Counted from the first letter of the stretch, positions 8,386 to 17,373 are shown. The stretch: 64,000 nucleotides of DNA from Glacieibacterium arshaanense (GCF_004681125.1 NZ_SIHO01000003.1:276122-340121), one strand, 5' to 3'. Notes: generated by a model from the letters alone, not told the origin. Numbers and translations: made by a program.

Positions 8386-9378
8386 ATGACCGCTCCCCGC
8401 TACGACGTCCTCGCCATCGGCAACGCGCTTGTCGATGTCATCACCACCGCCGAACCCGAATTCCTCGCCGAACAGGGCATCGAAAAAGGCGGCATGCGGC
8501 TGATCGATGCGCACGAGGCCGAGCGGCTGTACCGCGATATGGGTGCCGGGCGCGAAATCTCGGGCGGCTCGGCCGCCAACACCTGCGCGGGCCTCGCCGC
8601 GATGGGCGTGCGTAGCGCCTTCGTCGGCCGCGTCGCCGATGACCAGCTCGGCGCCGTCTTCGCGCACGATATCCGTGCCACCGGCGTCGATTATGTCACT
8701 GCCGCCAACATCGGCGGTCCGCCGACCGGACGCTGCCTGATCGTCGTCACCCCCGACGGCGACCGCACGATGAACACCTACCTCGGCGCCTGCCAGGAAC
8801 TCGCCGCCTCCGACCTCGATCACGACATGGTGCGCGATTCGGCGTGGCTCTACCTCGAAGGTTACCTTTGGGATCCGATCGTTCCGCGCACCGCAATGCG
8901 TGAAGCCATCGCCGTCGCCCGCGCCGCCGGCCGCAAGGTCGCGTTCACGCTATCGGACACCTTCTGCGTCCTCGGCCACCGTGCCGACTTCCTCGAACTG
9001 CTCGAAGGCCATGTCGACTTGATGTTCGGCAATGAAAACGAGGTCAAGGCGCTCTACGAAACCGACAACATCGAATATGCGCTCGATGAGCTGGCCAAGT
9101 CGGCGACTATCGCCGTCGTCACTCGCTCCGAAAAGGGCGCTGTAGTGCTCGCCGGCGGCGACCGCCACCTCGTCCCCGCACATCCGGTCGCGCAAGTCGT
9201 CGACACCACCGGCGCCGGCGACCTCTACGCCGCCGGCTTCCTTGCCGGCCTGGTTGCGGGCCGCTCGCTCCCCGATTGCGCGGCGCAGGGGGCACTCGCA
9301 GCTGCCGAAATCATCAGCCACTATGGCGCGCGGCCTGAGGCTGATTTGCTCGAACTGGTGCGCGAGCGGTTCGAATAG
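8386..9378 (+). CDS. PfkB-family carbohydrate/adenosine kinase
   Basis: 330 residues, a full ribokinase-fold enzyme: N-terminal YDVLAIGNALVDVI, the GGSAANTCAGLAAMG substrate-binding segment about residues 63-77, GDRTMNTYLGACQEL, and the C-terminal PfkB signature DTTGAGDLYAAGFLAG with its catalytic Asp. It would phosphorylate a sugar or nucleoside with ATP; sphingomonad homologues are usually labelled adenosine kinase, and the exact substrate is inferred. The final TAG abuts repeat copy 3. An AGGA Shine-Dalgarno sequence precedes the ATG. Confidence 0.92.
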   Translation: MTAPRYDVLAIGNALVDVITTAEPEFLAEQGIEKGGMRLIDAHEAERLYRDMGAGREISGGSAANTCAGLAAMGVRSAFVGRVADDQLGAVFAHDIRATGVDYVTAANIGGPPTGRCLIVVTPDGDRTMNTYLGACQELAASDLDHDMVRDSAWLYLEGYLWDPIVPRTAMREAIAVARAAGRKVAFTLSDTFCVLGHRADFLELLEGHVDLMFGNENEVKALYETDNIEYALDELAKSATIAVVTRSEKGAVVLAGGDRHLVPAHPVAQVVDTTGAGDLYAAGFLAGLVAGRSLPDCAAQGALAAAEIISHYGARPEADLLELVRERFE

Positions 9379-9456
9379 AGCCTCCGGCGGGCAGGGGCTT
9401 GCCCCTGCACCCAACAATCGGGTGCAGGCCTCAGGCCTGCCCGCCGGAGGCTCTTA
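9376..9456. repeat. Interspersed nested palindrome, copy 3
   Basis: A full copy lying exactly between two convergent stops: TAG of the kinase on the left, TAA of the GNAT gene on the right. The left inner palindrome is GGGGCTTGCCCC, the right one GGCCTCAGGCC; each is self-complementary but they are not each other's partner. Confidence 0.95.
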
Positions 9457-9909
9457 AAGCCTCCGCGTCATGAACACGCTGTTCCGGTCGGGTACATGAT
9501 CCCCGAACGGCGCGCAGCCGTTGAAGCCATGCCGCCGGTACAGCGCCCGCGCCGGTTCGAAATAGTCGGTCGCGCCGGTTTCCAGGCTCAGCCGCGACAT
9601 GCCGCGGTCGCGGGCGGTGGCGATGATGTGCGCCAAGATGGCCGACCCGGCACCCTTGCCGCGTTGTGCCTGCGCGGTGTGCATCGATTTCACTTCGCCG
9701 TGGTGCGCATCGAGCGTCCGCAGCGCGCCGAGCGCCAGCAGCGTATCGTCGTCCCATGCTGCCCAGATGCTGATGCCGGGGGCGCGCAGGCCGCTGACAT
9801 CGAGCGCATGCGCGCTGCAGATCGGCACCGAGGCACGCGCGGTTTCGTGGTGGATTTCGAGCAACGCGACGACGCGGGCGTCGTCAAGGTCGGCGGGGAT
9901 GATCTTCAC
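9454..9909 (-). CDS. GNAT-family N-acetyltransferase
   Basis: 151 residues, GTG start at 9909. A single GNAT domain: strands LLALGALRTL and GEVKSMHTA, then the acetyl-CoA pyrophosphate-binding loop AQRGKGAGSAILAHII (R/QxxGxG/A type) and the SLETGATDYF strand; the EPARALYRRHGF segment follows. It probably acetylates a small molecule or protein amine in the cytosol. The substrate is unknown. It is downstream of nothing obvious; the amino acid permease ends 24 bases upstream on the same strand, so they may share a transcript. Confidence 0.88.
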   Translation of the reverse strand: MKIIPADLDDARVVALLEIHHETARASVPICSAHALDVSGLRAPGISIWAAWDDDTLLALGALRTLDAHHGEVKSMHTAQAQRGKGAGSAILAHIIATARDRGMSRLSLETGATDYFEPARALYRRHGFNGCAPFGDHVPDRNSVFMTRRL

Positions 9910-9932
9910 GGACTATCCCCGCCGCTTGGCCG

Positions 9933-11453
9933 TTACGGCTTGAGCACGCGCTCGATCGGCGACACCGGCGCATCGATTTCGGCGACTTCCATGATGCCGC
10001 GTGCAACGTTCGAACGCGAGCGACCGTAGAAGAAGTAGAAAACCAGACCGATGGCGCCCCAGCCGAAGAACACCAGCTGTGCGGTCAGTGTGAGGAACGC
10101 GAACAGCATCAGGCAGCCGGCAGCAGCGAGCGGCCCGACGATCCAAACGGCGGGCGTGGAGAACACGCGTTTGCGGTTGGGGTCGGTGCGGCGCAGCGTC
10201 ATCACTGCCAATGCGACGAAGAAGAACGCGCACAGTGTGCCGCCGTTCGACACGCTGGCGAGTTGGCCGACCGGGAAGAACGCAGCGGCGATCATCACGG
10301 CGACGCCGGTCATGATCGTCACGACGTGCGGCGTGCCGTACTTCGGGTGGACGGTCGACAGCTTGGTCGGCAACAACCCGTCGCGCGACATGACGAAGAA
10401 CACGCGGGTTTGCGCGAACAGCATCATCAGCACCACCGACGGCAGCGCGAAGCCGGCCGCGAGGCCGAGCATGTTGCCGACGGCCGGGTGACCAATCGAG
10501 CGCAACACGTGCGCTAGCGCCTCGTTCGAGCAGACCAGCGGCGAGTCCGTCGCGGCCGAGCAGGCGTCGGCCATTTCCTTCGAACCCGGGATGTATCCCA
10601 CGCCTGCGGCATCGAGCAGCGGCTGTGCGCCGTAGCTGCCGATCGCGCCGGCGCCGACGAGAAGGTAGAAGATGGTGCAGATCACCAGACTGCCGATCAG
10701 ACCGATCGGCACGTTGCGCTGCGGGTTGATGGTTTCTTCGGCCGCGGTCGACACCGCGTCAAAGCCGACGAACGCGAAGAAGATGATTGCGGCGGCACCG
10801 ATCATGCCGTTGACGCCGAGCGGCGCGAACGGGATGAACTTTTCCGACTGGATGGCGGGTACGCTGAGCGCGATGAACGCCACCAGCGCCGAGACCTTAA
10901 CGACCACCAGCACTGCGTTGACCGTGGCGCTTTCCTTGGTGCCGACGACCAGCAGCCACGTCACCAGACCGACAATAATGACCGCCGGCAGGTTGATGAT
11001 GCCACCGGCATACGGCCCATTGGCGAATTCGGGCGGAATATGAATGCCGACCAGATGTTCGAGTACGCCCACGGCATAGCCCGACCAGCCGACCGCGACC
11101 GCAGCGCCCGCCACCGCATACTCCAGCACCAGCGCCCAGCCGACGACCCAGGCGAGCACTTCGCCGAACGTGGCATAGCTGTAGGTGTAGGCCGAGCCGG
11201 CCACCGGCACCATCGCCGCGAGCTCGGCGTAGCACAGTGCCGCCAGCCCGCAGACCACGGCGGCGATGACGAACGACACCAGCATGCCGGGGCCCGCGAC
11301 TTGCGCGGCTTCGGCGGTGAGCACGAAAATACCGGTGCCGATGATGCCACCGATGCCGAGCATCGTCAGCTGGAAGGCGCCGAGGCTTCGCTTCAACGAC
11401 TTCTTTTCCGCCGTTGCCAGAATGGCATCGAGCGACTTGATACGCAGATTCAT
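9933..11453 (-). CDS. Amino acid permease, APC superfamily
   Basis: 506 residues, about twelve transmembrane segments. Family features: the glycine-rich first helix LGIGGIIGTGIFVLTAEAA near residue 35, IIFFAFVGFDAVSTAAEE near residue 240, and RNVPIGLIGSLVICT. This is the cationic-amino-acid-transporter-like (YfnA/CAT) group with a long loop near residues 295-325 that contains three cysteines. Predicted role: proton-coupled uptake or exchange of amino acids at the inner membrane; the substrate is not resolved. Confidence 0.92.
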   Translation of the reverse strand: MNLRIKSLDAILATAEKKSLKRSLGAFQLTMLGIGGIIGTGIFVLTAEAAQVAGPGMLVSFVIAAVVCGLAALCYAELAAMVPVAGSAYTYSYATFGEVLAWVVGWALVLEYAVAGAAVAVGWSGYAVGVLEHLVGIHIPPEFANGPYAGGIINLPAVIIVGLVTWLLVVGTKESATVNAVLVVVKVSALVAFIALSVPAIQSEKFIPFAPLGVNGMIGAAAIIFFAFVGFDAVSTAAEETINPQRNVPIGLIGSLVICTIFYLLVGAGAIGSYGAQPLLDAAGVGYIPGSKEMADACSAATDSPLVCSNEALAHVLRSIGHPAVGNMLGLAAGFALPSVVLMMLFAQTRVFFVMSRDGLLPTKLSTVHPKYGTPHVVTIMTGVAVMIAAAFFPVGQLASVSNGGTLCAFFFVALAVMTLRRTDPNRKRVFSTPAVWIVGPLAAAGCLMLFAFLTLTAQLVFFGWGAIGLVFYFFYGRSRSNVARGIMEVAEIDAPVSPIERVLKP

Positions 11454-11565
11454 TCAGAATTCCCCTTCAGCGGGGCACGCGCGATATTTCGCGGTTCATG
11501 CCCCTGTAACCCATTGCCGCCACACTCGCGCGCCAAGGGGGGCGCGGTCAAGGGGCTTGGGGCTC

Positions 11566-11955
11566 TCAACCCTCGGTTCGCCGCACCAGCATCGGCCCGA
11601 GCTTTCGCCCGCCGAAGATATGGACGTGCAAATGCGGCACCTCCTGATGCGCGTCGAGCCCAGCATTGGCGAGCAGCCTGTAGCCCGGCGCTTCGAGCCC
11701 GAGCATTTCACCGACTGTGCCGACCGCGCGCACGAACCCGGCAACCTCTTCGGTGCTCGCCTGCTTTGAAAAGTCCGCCCATGACACATAGCGTCCCTTG
11801 GGGATGACCAGCACATGCACAGGCGCCTGCGGGTTGATGTCATGGAACGCCAGCGCCCACTGGTCTTCGTAAACCGTCTTGTTGGGGATCTCGCCCCGCA
11901 GGATGCGCGCGAAGATGTTGTTGTCGTCATAGTCGGCAATTGCAGCAACGGGCAC
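11566..11955 (-). CDS. HIT-family nucleotide-binding protein (HINT type)
   Basis: 129 residues from the GTG at 11955. This start was chosen over a GTG 30 bases upstream because a strong GAGGGAGG Shine-Dalgarno lies 6 bases before it. Domain features: NNIFARILRGEIPNKTVYED at the N-terminus and the histidine triad HLHVHIF near residue 110. HIT proteins hydrolyse adenosine phosphoramidates or related dinucleotides in the cytosol. It stands alone between the permease and the SDR gene. Confidence 0.93.
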   Translation of the reverse strand: MPVAAIADYDDNNIFARILRGEIPNKTVYEDQWALAFHDINPQAPVHVLVIPKGRYVSWADFSKQASTEEVAGFVRAVGTVGEMLGLEAPGYRLLANAGLDAHQEVPHLHVHIFGGRKLGPMLVRRTEG

Positions 11956-12081
11956 AGTAAACCTCCCTCGTTCAATCGTCGCCACTCAAGCAGAATTCAA
12001 CACGCCAGACCAGCACCACGGGGCTTTACGCCGCGGGCAAACTCCGCAACATGCAAGAAAACCACTTGGGGAGATTTGGTC

Positions 12082-12864
12082 ATGCAGCTTGATTCATCGA
12101 TTGCCGCGGTCATCACCGGCGGTGCCTCCGGGCTTGGCGCGGCAACCGCGCGGGCACTGGCGGCGCAGGGCGTTCGCGTCGCGCTGTTCGACCTCAACGC
12201 CGACCTCGGCGAGGCATTGGCCAAGGAAATCGGCGGCACCTATTGCCCAGTCAACGTCACCTCGTCGGCCGAAGTCGATGCCGGTTTCGCCAAGGCACGC
12301 GCCGCGCACGGCCAGGAACGCATCCTGGTCAACTGCGCCGGCGTCGGGGGCTCGTTCAAGACAGTGTCGCGCGACAAGACTAACGGCGAGATCAAGGAAT
12401 ACCCACTCGACAATTTCGAACGCATCATCCAGGTCAACCTCATCGGCACCTTCCGCTGTATCACCAAATCTGCCGCCGGCATGCTGACGCTGCCGCCGCT
12501 GCCGGGCGGTGACCGCGGGGCCATCGTCAACACCGCGAGCGTCGCCGCCGAAGACGGGCAGATCGGCCAGGCCGCCTACACTGCGTCAAAGGCCGGCATC
12601 GTCGGCATGACGCTGACCGTGGCGCGCGACCTCGCCAGCGAGGCGATCCGCGTCAACACCATCCTGCCCGGCATTTTCGACACGCCGCTGCTGGCGCGCG
12701 CCCGCGAGGAGGTCAAGGCCGCACTCGCCGCGCAAGTGCCGTTCCCCAAGCGCCTCGGCCAGCCAGAGGAATATGCGCAATTGGCGCTGACGATGATTAC
12801 CAACAGCTATTTCAACGGCGAAGATGTCCGCCTCGATGGTGCCATCCGCATGGCGCCGCGCTGA
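12082..12864 (+). CDS. Short-chain dehydrogenase, 3-hydroxyacyl-CoA dehydrogenase type 2-like
   Basis: 260 residues. Rossmann dinucleotide site ITGGASGLGAATARAL at residues about 11-26, NCAGVG motif, catalytic Ser in VNTASVAAEDGQIGQ and the YTASK motif. The insert after NCAGVGG (SRDKTNGEIKEYPLDNF) and the LPLPGGDRGAIVNTAS region are characteristic of the HSD17B10-like group, which oxidises short-chain 3-hydroxyacyl-CoA with NAD+. GGGGAG precedes the ATG. Repeat copy 4 follows the gene. Confidence 0.92.
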   Translation: MQLDSSIAAVITGGASGLGAATARALAAQGVRVALFDLNADLGEALAKEIGGTYCPVNVTSSAEVDAGFAKARAAHGQERILVNCAGVGGSFKTVSRDKTNGEIKEYPLDNFERIIQVNLIGTFRCITKSAAGMLTLPPLPGGDRGAIVNTASVAAEDGQIGQAAYTASKAGIVGMTLTVARDLASEAIRVNTILPGIFDTPLLARAREEVKAALAAQVPFPKRLGQPEEYAQLALTMITNSYFNGEDVRLDGAIRMAPR

Positions 12865-12873
12865 GGCGAGGCG

Positions 12874-12971
12874 GAAGGGCCTCCGGCGGGCAGGGCCTGG
12901 GGCCCTGCACCCATTTATAGTGCGCCAAACAATCGGGTGCAGGCCTCAGGCCCTGCCCGCCGGAGGCCCTT
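12874..12971. repeat. Interspersed nested palindrome, copy 4
   Basis: A full copy with both inner palindromes (left GGGCCTGGGGCCC, right GGCCTCAGGCCC) and a spacer containing GTGCGCCAAACAATC, which resembles the spacer of copy 7. It follows the SDR gene and precedes the small ORF at 13047. Confidence 0.93.
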
Positions 12972-13046
12972 TGCTTCCCATTGGCAATTGGTGCTGTCCT
13001 ACACGGAACAAATAGGGAACAATCGTGACTCGAAAGGAGGAGGTTC

Positions 13047-13139
13047 ATGATTGTTCTCGACACGGCAGCGCTGGTCGGGCTTGCCGCCGTCATCACCAGC
13101 GTCTCGGCGCTGGTCTGGTCGCTGCGCCGCCGGCGCTAG
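13047..13139 (+). CDS. 30-residue single-span membrane peptide
   Basis: Translation from the ATG at 13047 gives 30 residues: a short acidic/hydrophobic start ([11 protein letters not shown]), one transmembrane helix to about residue 25, and an RRRR C-terminus. The Shine-Dalgarno AAAGGAGGAGG, about 3-7 bases upstream of the ATG, is among the strongest in the window, which supports real translation. Its stop overlaps the hisE stop on the other strand. The basic end predicts an N-out, C-in orientation. No family was recognised. Confidence 0.55.
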   Translation: MIVLDTAALVGLAAVITSVSALVWSLRRRR

Positions 13140-13468
13140 CGCTTGCGCGACGCTTTTTCCGCCAACCCCGACACGCCTTCGCGGCGCACCAGTTCGGCAG
13201 CGATGTCGGCAGGCGTGATACCCGCGTCGGCGAGCAGCACGCTCAGGTGGAACAGCAGGTCGGCGGTTTCGCCGACCAGCGCCAGCTTGTCCTGCGCGAC
13301 GGCAGCAATGACGGTTTCGACGGCTTCCTCGCCGAGCTTTTGCGCGATCTTGACGCGGCCTTTCGCCGTCAGCCGCGCGACGTAGGAGGTTTCGGGGTCG
13401 GCGCTGCGGCGTTCGACCACGGTCGCGTAAAGGCGTTCGAACATCTCGCTCAGGCTGGCATCGGTCAT
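13136..13468 (-). CDS. hisE: Phosphoribosyl-ATP pyrophosphatase
   Basis: 110 residues. Second step of histidine biosynthesis: PR-ATP to PR-AMP plus pyrophosphate. The all-alpha NTP-pyrophosphohydrolase fold is visible through the metal-binding [11 protein letters not shown] block (residues about 55-65) and [17 protein letters not shown]. It stands alone, not fused to hisI. Its ATG overlaps the end of hisF by four bases, placing it last in the minus-strand his run. Confidence 0.96.
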   Translation of the reverse strand: MTDASLSEMFERLYATVVERRSADPETSYVARLTAKGRVKIAQKLGEEAVETVIAAVAQDKLALVGETADLLFHLSVLLADAGITPADIAAELVRREGVSGLAEKASRKR

Positions 13469-14226
13469 TGGCGCACCTCGATACCGGCAGCGTGCATCAC
13501 CGCCTTCGCCTGTGCAATGCTTGCTTCGCCGAAGTGGAAGATCGACGCCGCCAGCACCGCACTCGCACCGCCCTGCAGCACGCCCGCGACGAGGTCATTC
13601 AGGCTGCCGACGCCGCCCGATGCCACCACCGGCACTGGCACCGCGTCTGCCACCGCGCGCGTCAGCGCCAGGTCATAGCCGCCGCGCGTGCCGTCGCGGT
13701 CCATGCTGGTCAGCAGGATTTCGCCGGCACCCAGTTGCGCCGCTTCGATGGCGAAGCCCACCGCATCGATGCCGGTGGCGTGGCGGCCACCGTGGGTGAA
13801 AATCTCCCAGCGTCCCGGCGACACTGATTTGGCATCGATGGCGACCGTCACGCATTGTTCGCCAAAATGCCGTGACAGCTCTGCGATAAGCTGCGGTCGT
13901 GCCACCGCCGCCGAATTGACCGCGACCTTGTCGGCGCCCGACAGCAGCAGCGCGCGGGCGTTTTCAATCGAGCGCACGCCGCCGCCAACCGTCAGCGGCA
14001 TGAAGCATTGGTCGGCGGTGCGCCGCACGATGTCGAGCAAAGTGTCGCGGCCTTCATGGCTGGCGCCGATATCGAGGAACGCCAGTTCATCGGCACCCGC
14101 AGCGTCATAAGCGCGCGCCGCTTCGACCGGGTCGCCGGCGTCGCGCAGGTCGACGAAGTTGACGCCCTTGACCACGCGCCCGTCCTTGACGTCGAGGCAG
14201 GGGATGATGCGGACCGCCAAACTCAT
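13465..14226 (-). CDS. hisF: Imidazole glycerol phosphate synthase, cyclase subunit
   Basis: 253 residues, a complete (beta/alpha)8 barrel. [14 protein letters not shown] carries the first catalytic Asp (about residue 11) and VTVAIDAKS the second (about residue 130); phosphate-binding LTVGGGVRS and VASGGVGSL are both present. With HisH it converts PRFAR plus ammonia to IGP and AICAR. Four-base overlaps on both sides with hisA and hisE indicate translational coupling. Confidence 0.97.
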   Translation of the reverse strand: MSLAVRIIPCLDVKDGRVVKGVNFVDLRDAGDPVEAARAYDAAGADELAFLDIGASHEGRDTLLDIVRRTADQCFMPLTVGGGVRSIENARALLLSGADKVAVNSAAVARPQLIAELSRHFGEQCVTVAIDAKSVSPGRWEIFTHGGRHATGIDAVGFAIEAAQLGAGEILLTSMDRDGTRGGYDLALTRAVADAVPVPVVASGGVGSLNDLVAGVLQGGASAVLAASIFHFGEASIAQAKAVMHAAGIEVRQ

Positions 14227-14969
14227 GCGGCGAGACCAATAGCCTCGGCCACGCCCAGCCGCCCGTCATAGATCGCGCGGCCGCAGATGACGCCTTCGAT
14301 GCCGTCGGCAACGTGGCCGCGCAGCTGGATGATATCGTCCGGCCCCGCCACACCGCCGCTGGCGATGACCGGCAGCGCACACGCGCGCGCCAGTGCCACC
14401 GTCGCCTCGACATTGACGCCCTTGAGCATCCCGTCGCGCCCGACATCGGTGAAAAGCAGCGCTGCGACGCCGGCATCCTCGAAACGCAACGCCAGTTGAT
14501 GGACACTGACGGTCGACACATCAGCCCAGCCGCGCGTCGCCACCATGCCGTCCCAGGCATCGACCGCGACGATGATCTGGCCCGGCGCCGCCTTGGCGGC
14601 CGCGCGCACCAACTCTGGGTCCTCAAGCGCCGCAGTCCCCATCACCACGCGCGCCACGCCAAGCTTCAGCCAGCCGTCGATGGCGGCACGCGTCCGCACC
14701 CCGCCGCCAACCTGCACGCGGCCGGGGAATGCCTTCAAAATCCGCTCGACCGCCGCGCCGTTGACGCTGGTGCCGGCAAATGCGCCGTCGAGATCGACGA
14801 CATGCAGCGCGCGCGCACCCGCCGCCGCAAACGCCGCCGCCTGTGCTGCCGGGTCATCGGCATAAACTGTGGCGCGCGCCATATCGCCCTCGGCGAGCCG
14901 CACGACCTGACCGCCCTTGAGGTCGATCGCCGGATAAATCGTCAAACGCGTGCTGCTCAAGGCGCCCAC
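14223..14969 (-). CDS. hisA: Phosphoribosylformimino-AICAR-phosphate isomerase
   Basis: 248 residues, half-barrel repeat relative of His[15 protein letters not shown] carries the first catalytic Asp and [12 protein letters not shown] the second; [10 protein letters not shown] and VIASGGV bind phosphate. It performs the ProFAR to PRFAR isomerisation. Its 5' end overlaps the hisH 3' end by 13 bases; a start inside the overlap (a few codons later) is also possible. Confidence 0.97.
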   Translation of the reverse strand: MGALSSTRLTIYPAIDLKGGQVVRLAEGDMARATVYADDPAAQAAAFAAAGARALHVVDLDGAFAGTSVNGAAVERILKAFPGRVQVGGGVRTRAAIDGWLKLGVARVVMGTAALEDPELVRAAAKAAPGQIIVAVDAWDGMVATRGWADVSTVSVHQLALRFEDAGVAALLFTDVGRDGMLKGVNVEATVALARACALPVIASGGVAGPDDIIQLRGHVADGIEGVICGRAIYDGRLGVAEAIGLAA

Positions 14970-15571
14970 TCCAAAAACCGCGCCAGAAAGCCCAGCCCGA
15001 CCGTCTGGCTCTTTTCCGGGTGAAATTGCACGCCGAGCAGATTGTCGCGGCCGGTCACCGCCGCAACCTCGCCGCCATAGTCGCTGACCGCCAGCACATT
15101 GGCGCTGTTGTCCGCCTTAAACCGGTAGCTGTGGACGTAATACGCCCGCACCCCGTCCATGCCCGCCAGCACCGGATGCTGCCCGCGCACCGCCAGCGTG
15201 TTCCACCCCATGTGCGGCACTTTCAGCGCCGCCGGATGCATGCGCTCGACAATCCCGTCGATCCAGCCGAGCCCGGCATGCACGCCATGCTCATGCCCCT
15301 CGGTGGCCAACAACTGCATCCCGACGCAAATCCCCAGGAACGGTACGCCGCGCGCCTTGACCGCGTGGGTCAACGCATCCTCTAGCCCGCCAATCCCGCG
15401 CAGCGCACCGATGCACTGCCCGAACGCCCCGACACCCGGCAGCACGATGCGGTCCGCCGCCGCGACCACCGCCGGGTCACCGGTGACGGTGACATCCGCG
15501 CCGACGGCTTCGAGGGCTTTGGCGACCGAGCGCAAATTGCCGGCGCCGTAGTCGATGACGACAGTCATCAA
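14957..15571 (-). CDS. hisH: Imidazole glycerol phosphate synthase, glutaminase subunit
   Basis: 204 residues, class I glutamine amidotransferase. The nucleophile Cys lies in FLGICVGMQLLA (about residue 83) and the His/Glu pair in GVQFHPEKSQ (about residues 185-187). It feeds ammonia to HisF. Its ATG lies directly next to repeat copy 5, which separates it from hisB; the strain therefore carries a 130-base structured insertion within the his operon. Confidence 0.97.
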   Translation of the reverse strand: MMTVVIDYGAGNLRSVAKALEAVGADVTVTGDPAVVAAADRIVLPGVGAFGQCIGALRGIGGLEDALTHAVKARGVPFLGICVGMQLLATEGHEHGVHAGLGWIDGIVERMHPAALKVPHMGWNTLAVRGQHPVLAGMDGVRAYYVHSYRFKADNSANVLAVSDYGGEVAAVTGRDNLLGVQFHPEKSQTVGLGFLARFLEWAP

Positions 15572-15706
15572 GAGCCTCCGGCGGGCAGGGCCTCAGGCCC
15601 TGCACCCACAAACTCGCGGCGCGTATTCACAGCAGTGTCCGACAGTCTGATAGCGCGCCCCAACATATGGGTGCAGGGCCTGCGGCCCTGCCCGCCGGAG
15701 GCTCTA
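15569..15706. repeat. Interspersed nested palindrome, copy 5 (inside the his operon)
   Basis: A full copy with a long (about 55-base) spacer. The right end overlaps the TAG stop of hisB (15704-15706) and the left end touches the hisH ATG. Inner palindromes are GGGCCTCAGGCCC (left) and GGGCCTGCGGCCC (right). This is the only copy placed between two adjacent biosynthetic genes of one pathway. Confidence 0.95.
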
Positions 15707-16300
15707 AACACCACCCAGCGTACCCTTTGTCGACGGCACCGCATCCAGCTTGCGCGGATCCAGCGTCACCGCCGCACGCAGCGCCCGCGCCAGCCCCTTG
15801 AAGCAGCTTTCGACGATATGGTGGTTGTTGACGCCGTACAGCGTCTCGATGTGCAGCGTCACACCGGCGGTCTGCGCGAACGCGGCGAACCATTCCTTGA
15901 ACAGCTCGGTATCCATGTCGCCGAGCCGCGGTTGGCTGAAGCTGGTGCGCCACACCAGGTACGGCCGCCCCGAAATGTCGAGCGCGACGCGGGTCAGCGT
16001 TTCGTCCATCGGGATCAGCGCGTCGCCGTAACGGGTGATGCCCTTGCGGTCGCCGAGCGCCTGCGCGAACGCCGTGCCAATGGCGAGTGCCGAATCCTCG
16101 GTGGTGTGGTGCGCATCGATGTGCAGATCGCCGAGGCCACGGACATGCAGGTCGATAAGCGAATGCCGCGACAGCTGTTCGAGCATATGGTCGAGAAACC
16201 CGATACCGGTGGCCACGTCATAGACGCCGCTACCGTCAAGGTTGAGCGTGACGGCAATCTGTGTCTCGCCCGTCACCCGTTCGATGGTCGCTGTGCGCAT
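15704..16300 (-). CDS. hisB: Imidazoleglycerol-phosphate dehydratase
   Basis: 198 residues from the ATG at 16300; a longer in-frame extension upstream has no homology. Monofunctional dehydratase (no phosphatase domain). Manganese-binding motifs: [27 protein letters not shown] and, in the second repeat, [17 protein letters not shown]. It dehydrates IGP to imidazole acetol phosphate. First gene of the minus-strand his run. Confidence 0.97.
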   Translation of the reverse strand: MRTATIERVTGETQIAVTLNLDGSGVYDVATGIGFLDHMLEQLSRHSLIDLHVRGLGDLHIDAHHTTEDSALAIGTAFAQALGDRKGITRYGDALIPMDETLTRVALDISGRPYLVWRTSFSQPRLGDMDTELFKEWFAAFAQTAGVTLHIETLYGVNNHHIVESCFKGLARALRAAVTLDPRKLDAVPSTKGTLGGV

Positions 16301-16364
16301 GACATCCTCCTGCGCGCGCTGCCTAGTGCAAGCGTGCGCGCGGGGCAAGCTTGGGCGCGCCGCA

Positions 16365-17087
16365 TTACCCCGTCCAGATGCGCGGCGTTGGTGGTTCGGG
16401 GCGCTCCCACCGGTCTGGTGCATCGCGTTGCGCAAACGGCGGGATATCCGGTGGGTCGATCGGTGGCTCGGCCCTTTCGAGCCGAGCGCGCCTGTGCAAA
16501 TTCGGCCTGGGCGCAGACCCCGGTTGACCCGGCACCCCATAGAGTCTGTCCATGGCGTCTGCCTCGCTGATCCCTGTCACGGCTTCGGTTTCCTCGACCG
16601 GTTCGGCCGCAAGCTTGCGTGCCAATTTCCTGAATTTGTCGACCGCCATCTGGCGGTCGAACTTCGGTTCGCGCGCGGCCCGGCGCGCGGCGGCGCGTTC
16701 GGGCGTGTCATAGATGGCGAGCAGCCGCATCAGCATGGCGTTGTCGTAGTGGTGCATCGTCCGCACCGGCTTGCCTTCGACCAGCACGGTCGATTGAACG
16801 CCGTCGACTGCGCGTTCGTACGCCACCGACTTCAGCACCGCGACACCGTCTTCGATGGCGGCGTCCCAGGCGCGGCGGAAGTCACGCCCGCCCTTGGCGT
16901 TGCGCAGCAGATAGGCACCGGTCTTCGACATGCCGACGGCGGCGGCCGCCTGCGCGACGCTGCCGGTGGCGGCAAGCACGCTGATGAACTCGCGCTGGCG
17001 CTGCGGGCTCCAGCCGCCAACACTGGCGCGGCGCGGCACCGGCAGGAAGGTCAGGTTGGGCGGAATGTCGATTCGGGTTCTTTTCAT
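16365..17087 (-). CDS. Helix-turn-helix protein of unknown role
   Basis: 240 residues. Residues about 25-65 hold a recognisable [23 protein letters not shown], then a recognition helix [16 protein letters not shown]; the following part ([12 protein letters not shown], then YERAVDGV) is helical. The C-terminal 70 residues are Pro/Arg-rich and look disordered. The HTH resembles the first helices of small terminase-type or transposase-type proteins, but there are no phage genes nearby. Three GTTTAAC/GTTAAA sites lie just upstream and could be its own operator. Confidence 0.7.
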   Translation of the reverse strand: MKRTRIDIPPNLTFLPVPRRASVGGWSPQRQREFISVLAATGSVAQAAAAVGMSKTGAYLLRNAKGGRDFRRAWDAAIEDGVAVLKSVAYERAVDGVQSTVLVEGKPVRTMHHYDNAMLMRLLAIYDTPERAAARRAAREPKFDRQMAVDKFRKLARKLAAEPVEETEAVTGISEADAMDRLYGVPGQPGSAPRPNLHRRARLERAEPPIDPPDIPPFAQRDAPDRWERPEPPTPRIWTG

Positions 17088-17094
17088 GCATCTT

Positions 17095-17148
17095 GTTTAA
17101 CCAAAAAGGTTGTTAAAGTCAAGCCCAAACCTGCAGCAGTGGTTAAAC
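17095..17148. promoter_or_regulatory. Cluster of GTTTAAC/GTTAAA sites (candidate operator)
   Basis: TTTAAC at 17096-17101 and GTTAAA at 17112-17117 form an inverted repeat that also encloses AACC/GGTT around AAAAA; a third site, GTTAAAC, is at 17142-17148. They begin 8 bases upstream of the HTH gene start and also lie upstream of the PEP-CTERM promoter at 17263. Binding by the HTH protein is only a guess. Confidence 0.35.
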
Positions 17149-17172
17149 AGGTTCGGTATTGGCGCCGCAGCA

Positions 17173-17190
17173 TGTCGGGAAATATTACAC
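17173..17190 (+). promoter_or_regulatory. Candidate activator site for the PEP-CTERM promoter (UAS 1)
   Basis: TGTCGGGAAATATTACAC. It shares TGTCRG-N6-7-TACAC with sites at 18073 and 20179. It starts 90 bases upstream of the -24 box of the sigma-54-type promoter at 17263, a usual distance for an enhancer-binding activator. The AT-rich spacing between them could accommodate bending. Confidence 0.6.
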
Positions 17191-17262
17191 TTTTGAAATG
17201 AACTCCGCATAAGTTTCAAATAATTAACCATGAAACCAGCGCGTTATCCGTGCCAATGAAAC

Positions 17263-17277
17263 TGGCACGCTTGTTGC
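17263..17277 (+). promoter_or_regulatory. Sigma-54-type promoter before PEP-CTERM gene 1
   Basis: TGGCACG-CTTG-TTGC matches the -24/-12 consensus exactly, including the GG-N10-GC spacing. The ATG of the PEP-CTERM gene is 97 bases downstream. Confidence 0.75.
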
Positions 17278-17373
17278 GCCGTGAACGATATCGGATCCCA
17301 GCGCCCCAAACCCGGGTCGCAACATCCGATGCCGGGCCGCCACGTGCCGCCCGCACCACAGGACCAAACCCGC

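Noticed and set aside
16301-16540. 80-residue N-terminal extension of HisB
   Set aside because: No similarity to HisB-type domains, including the phosphatase domain of bifunctional enzymes; the dehydratase starts at the ATG at 16300.
17281-17373. GTG start at 17281 for PEP-CTERM gene 1
   Set aside because: It would add 31 hydrophilic residues before the signal peptide and begins only a few bases after the -12 box of the promoter.
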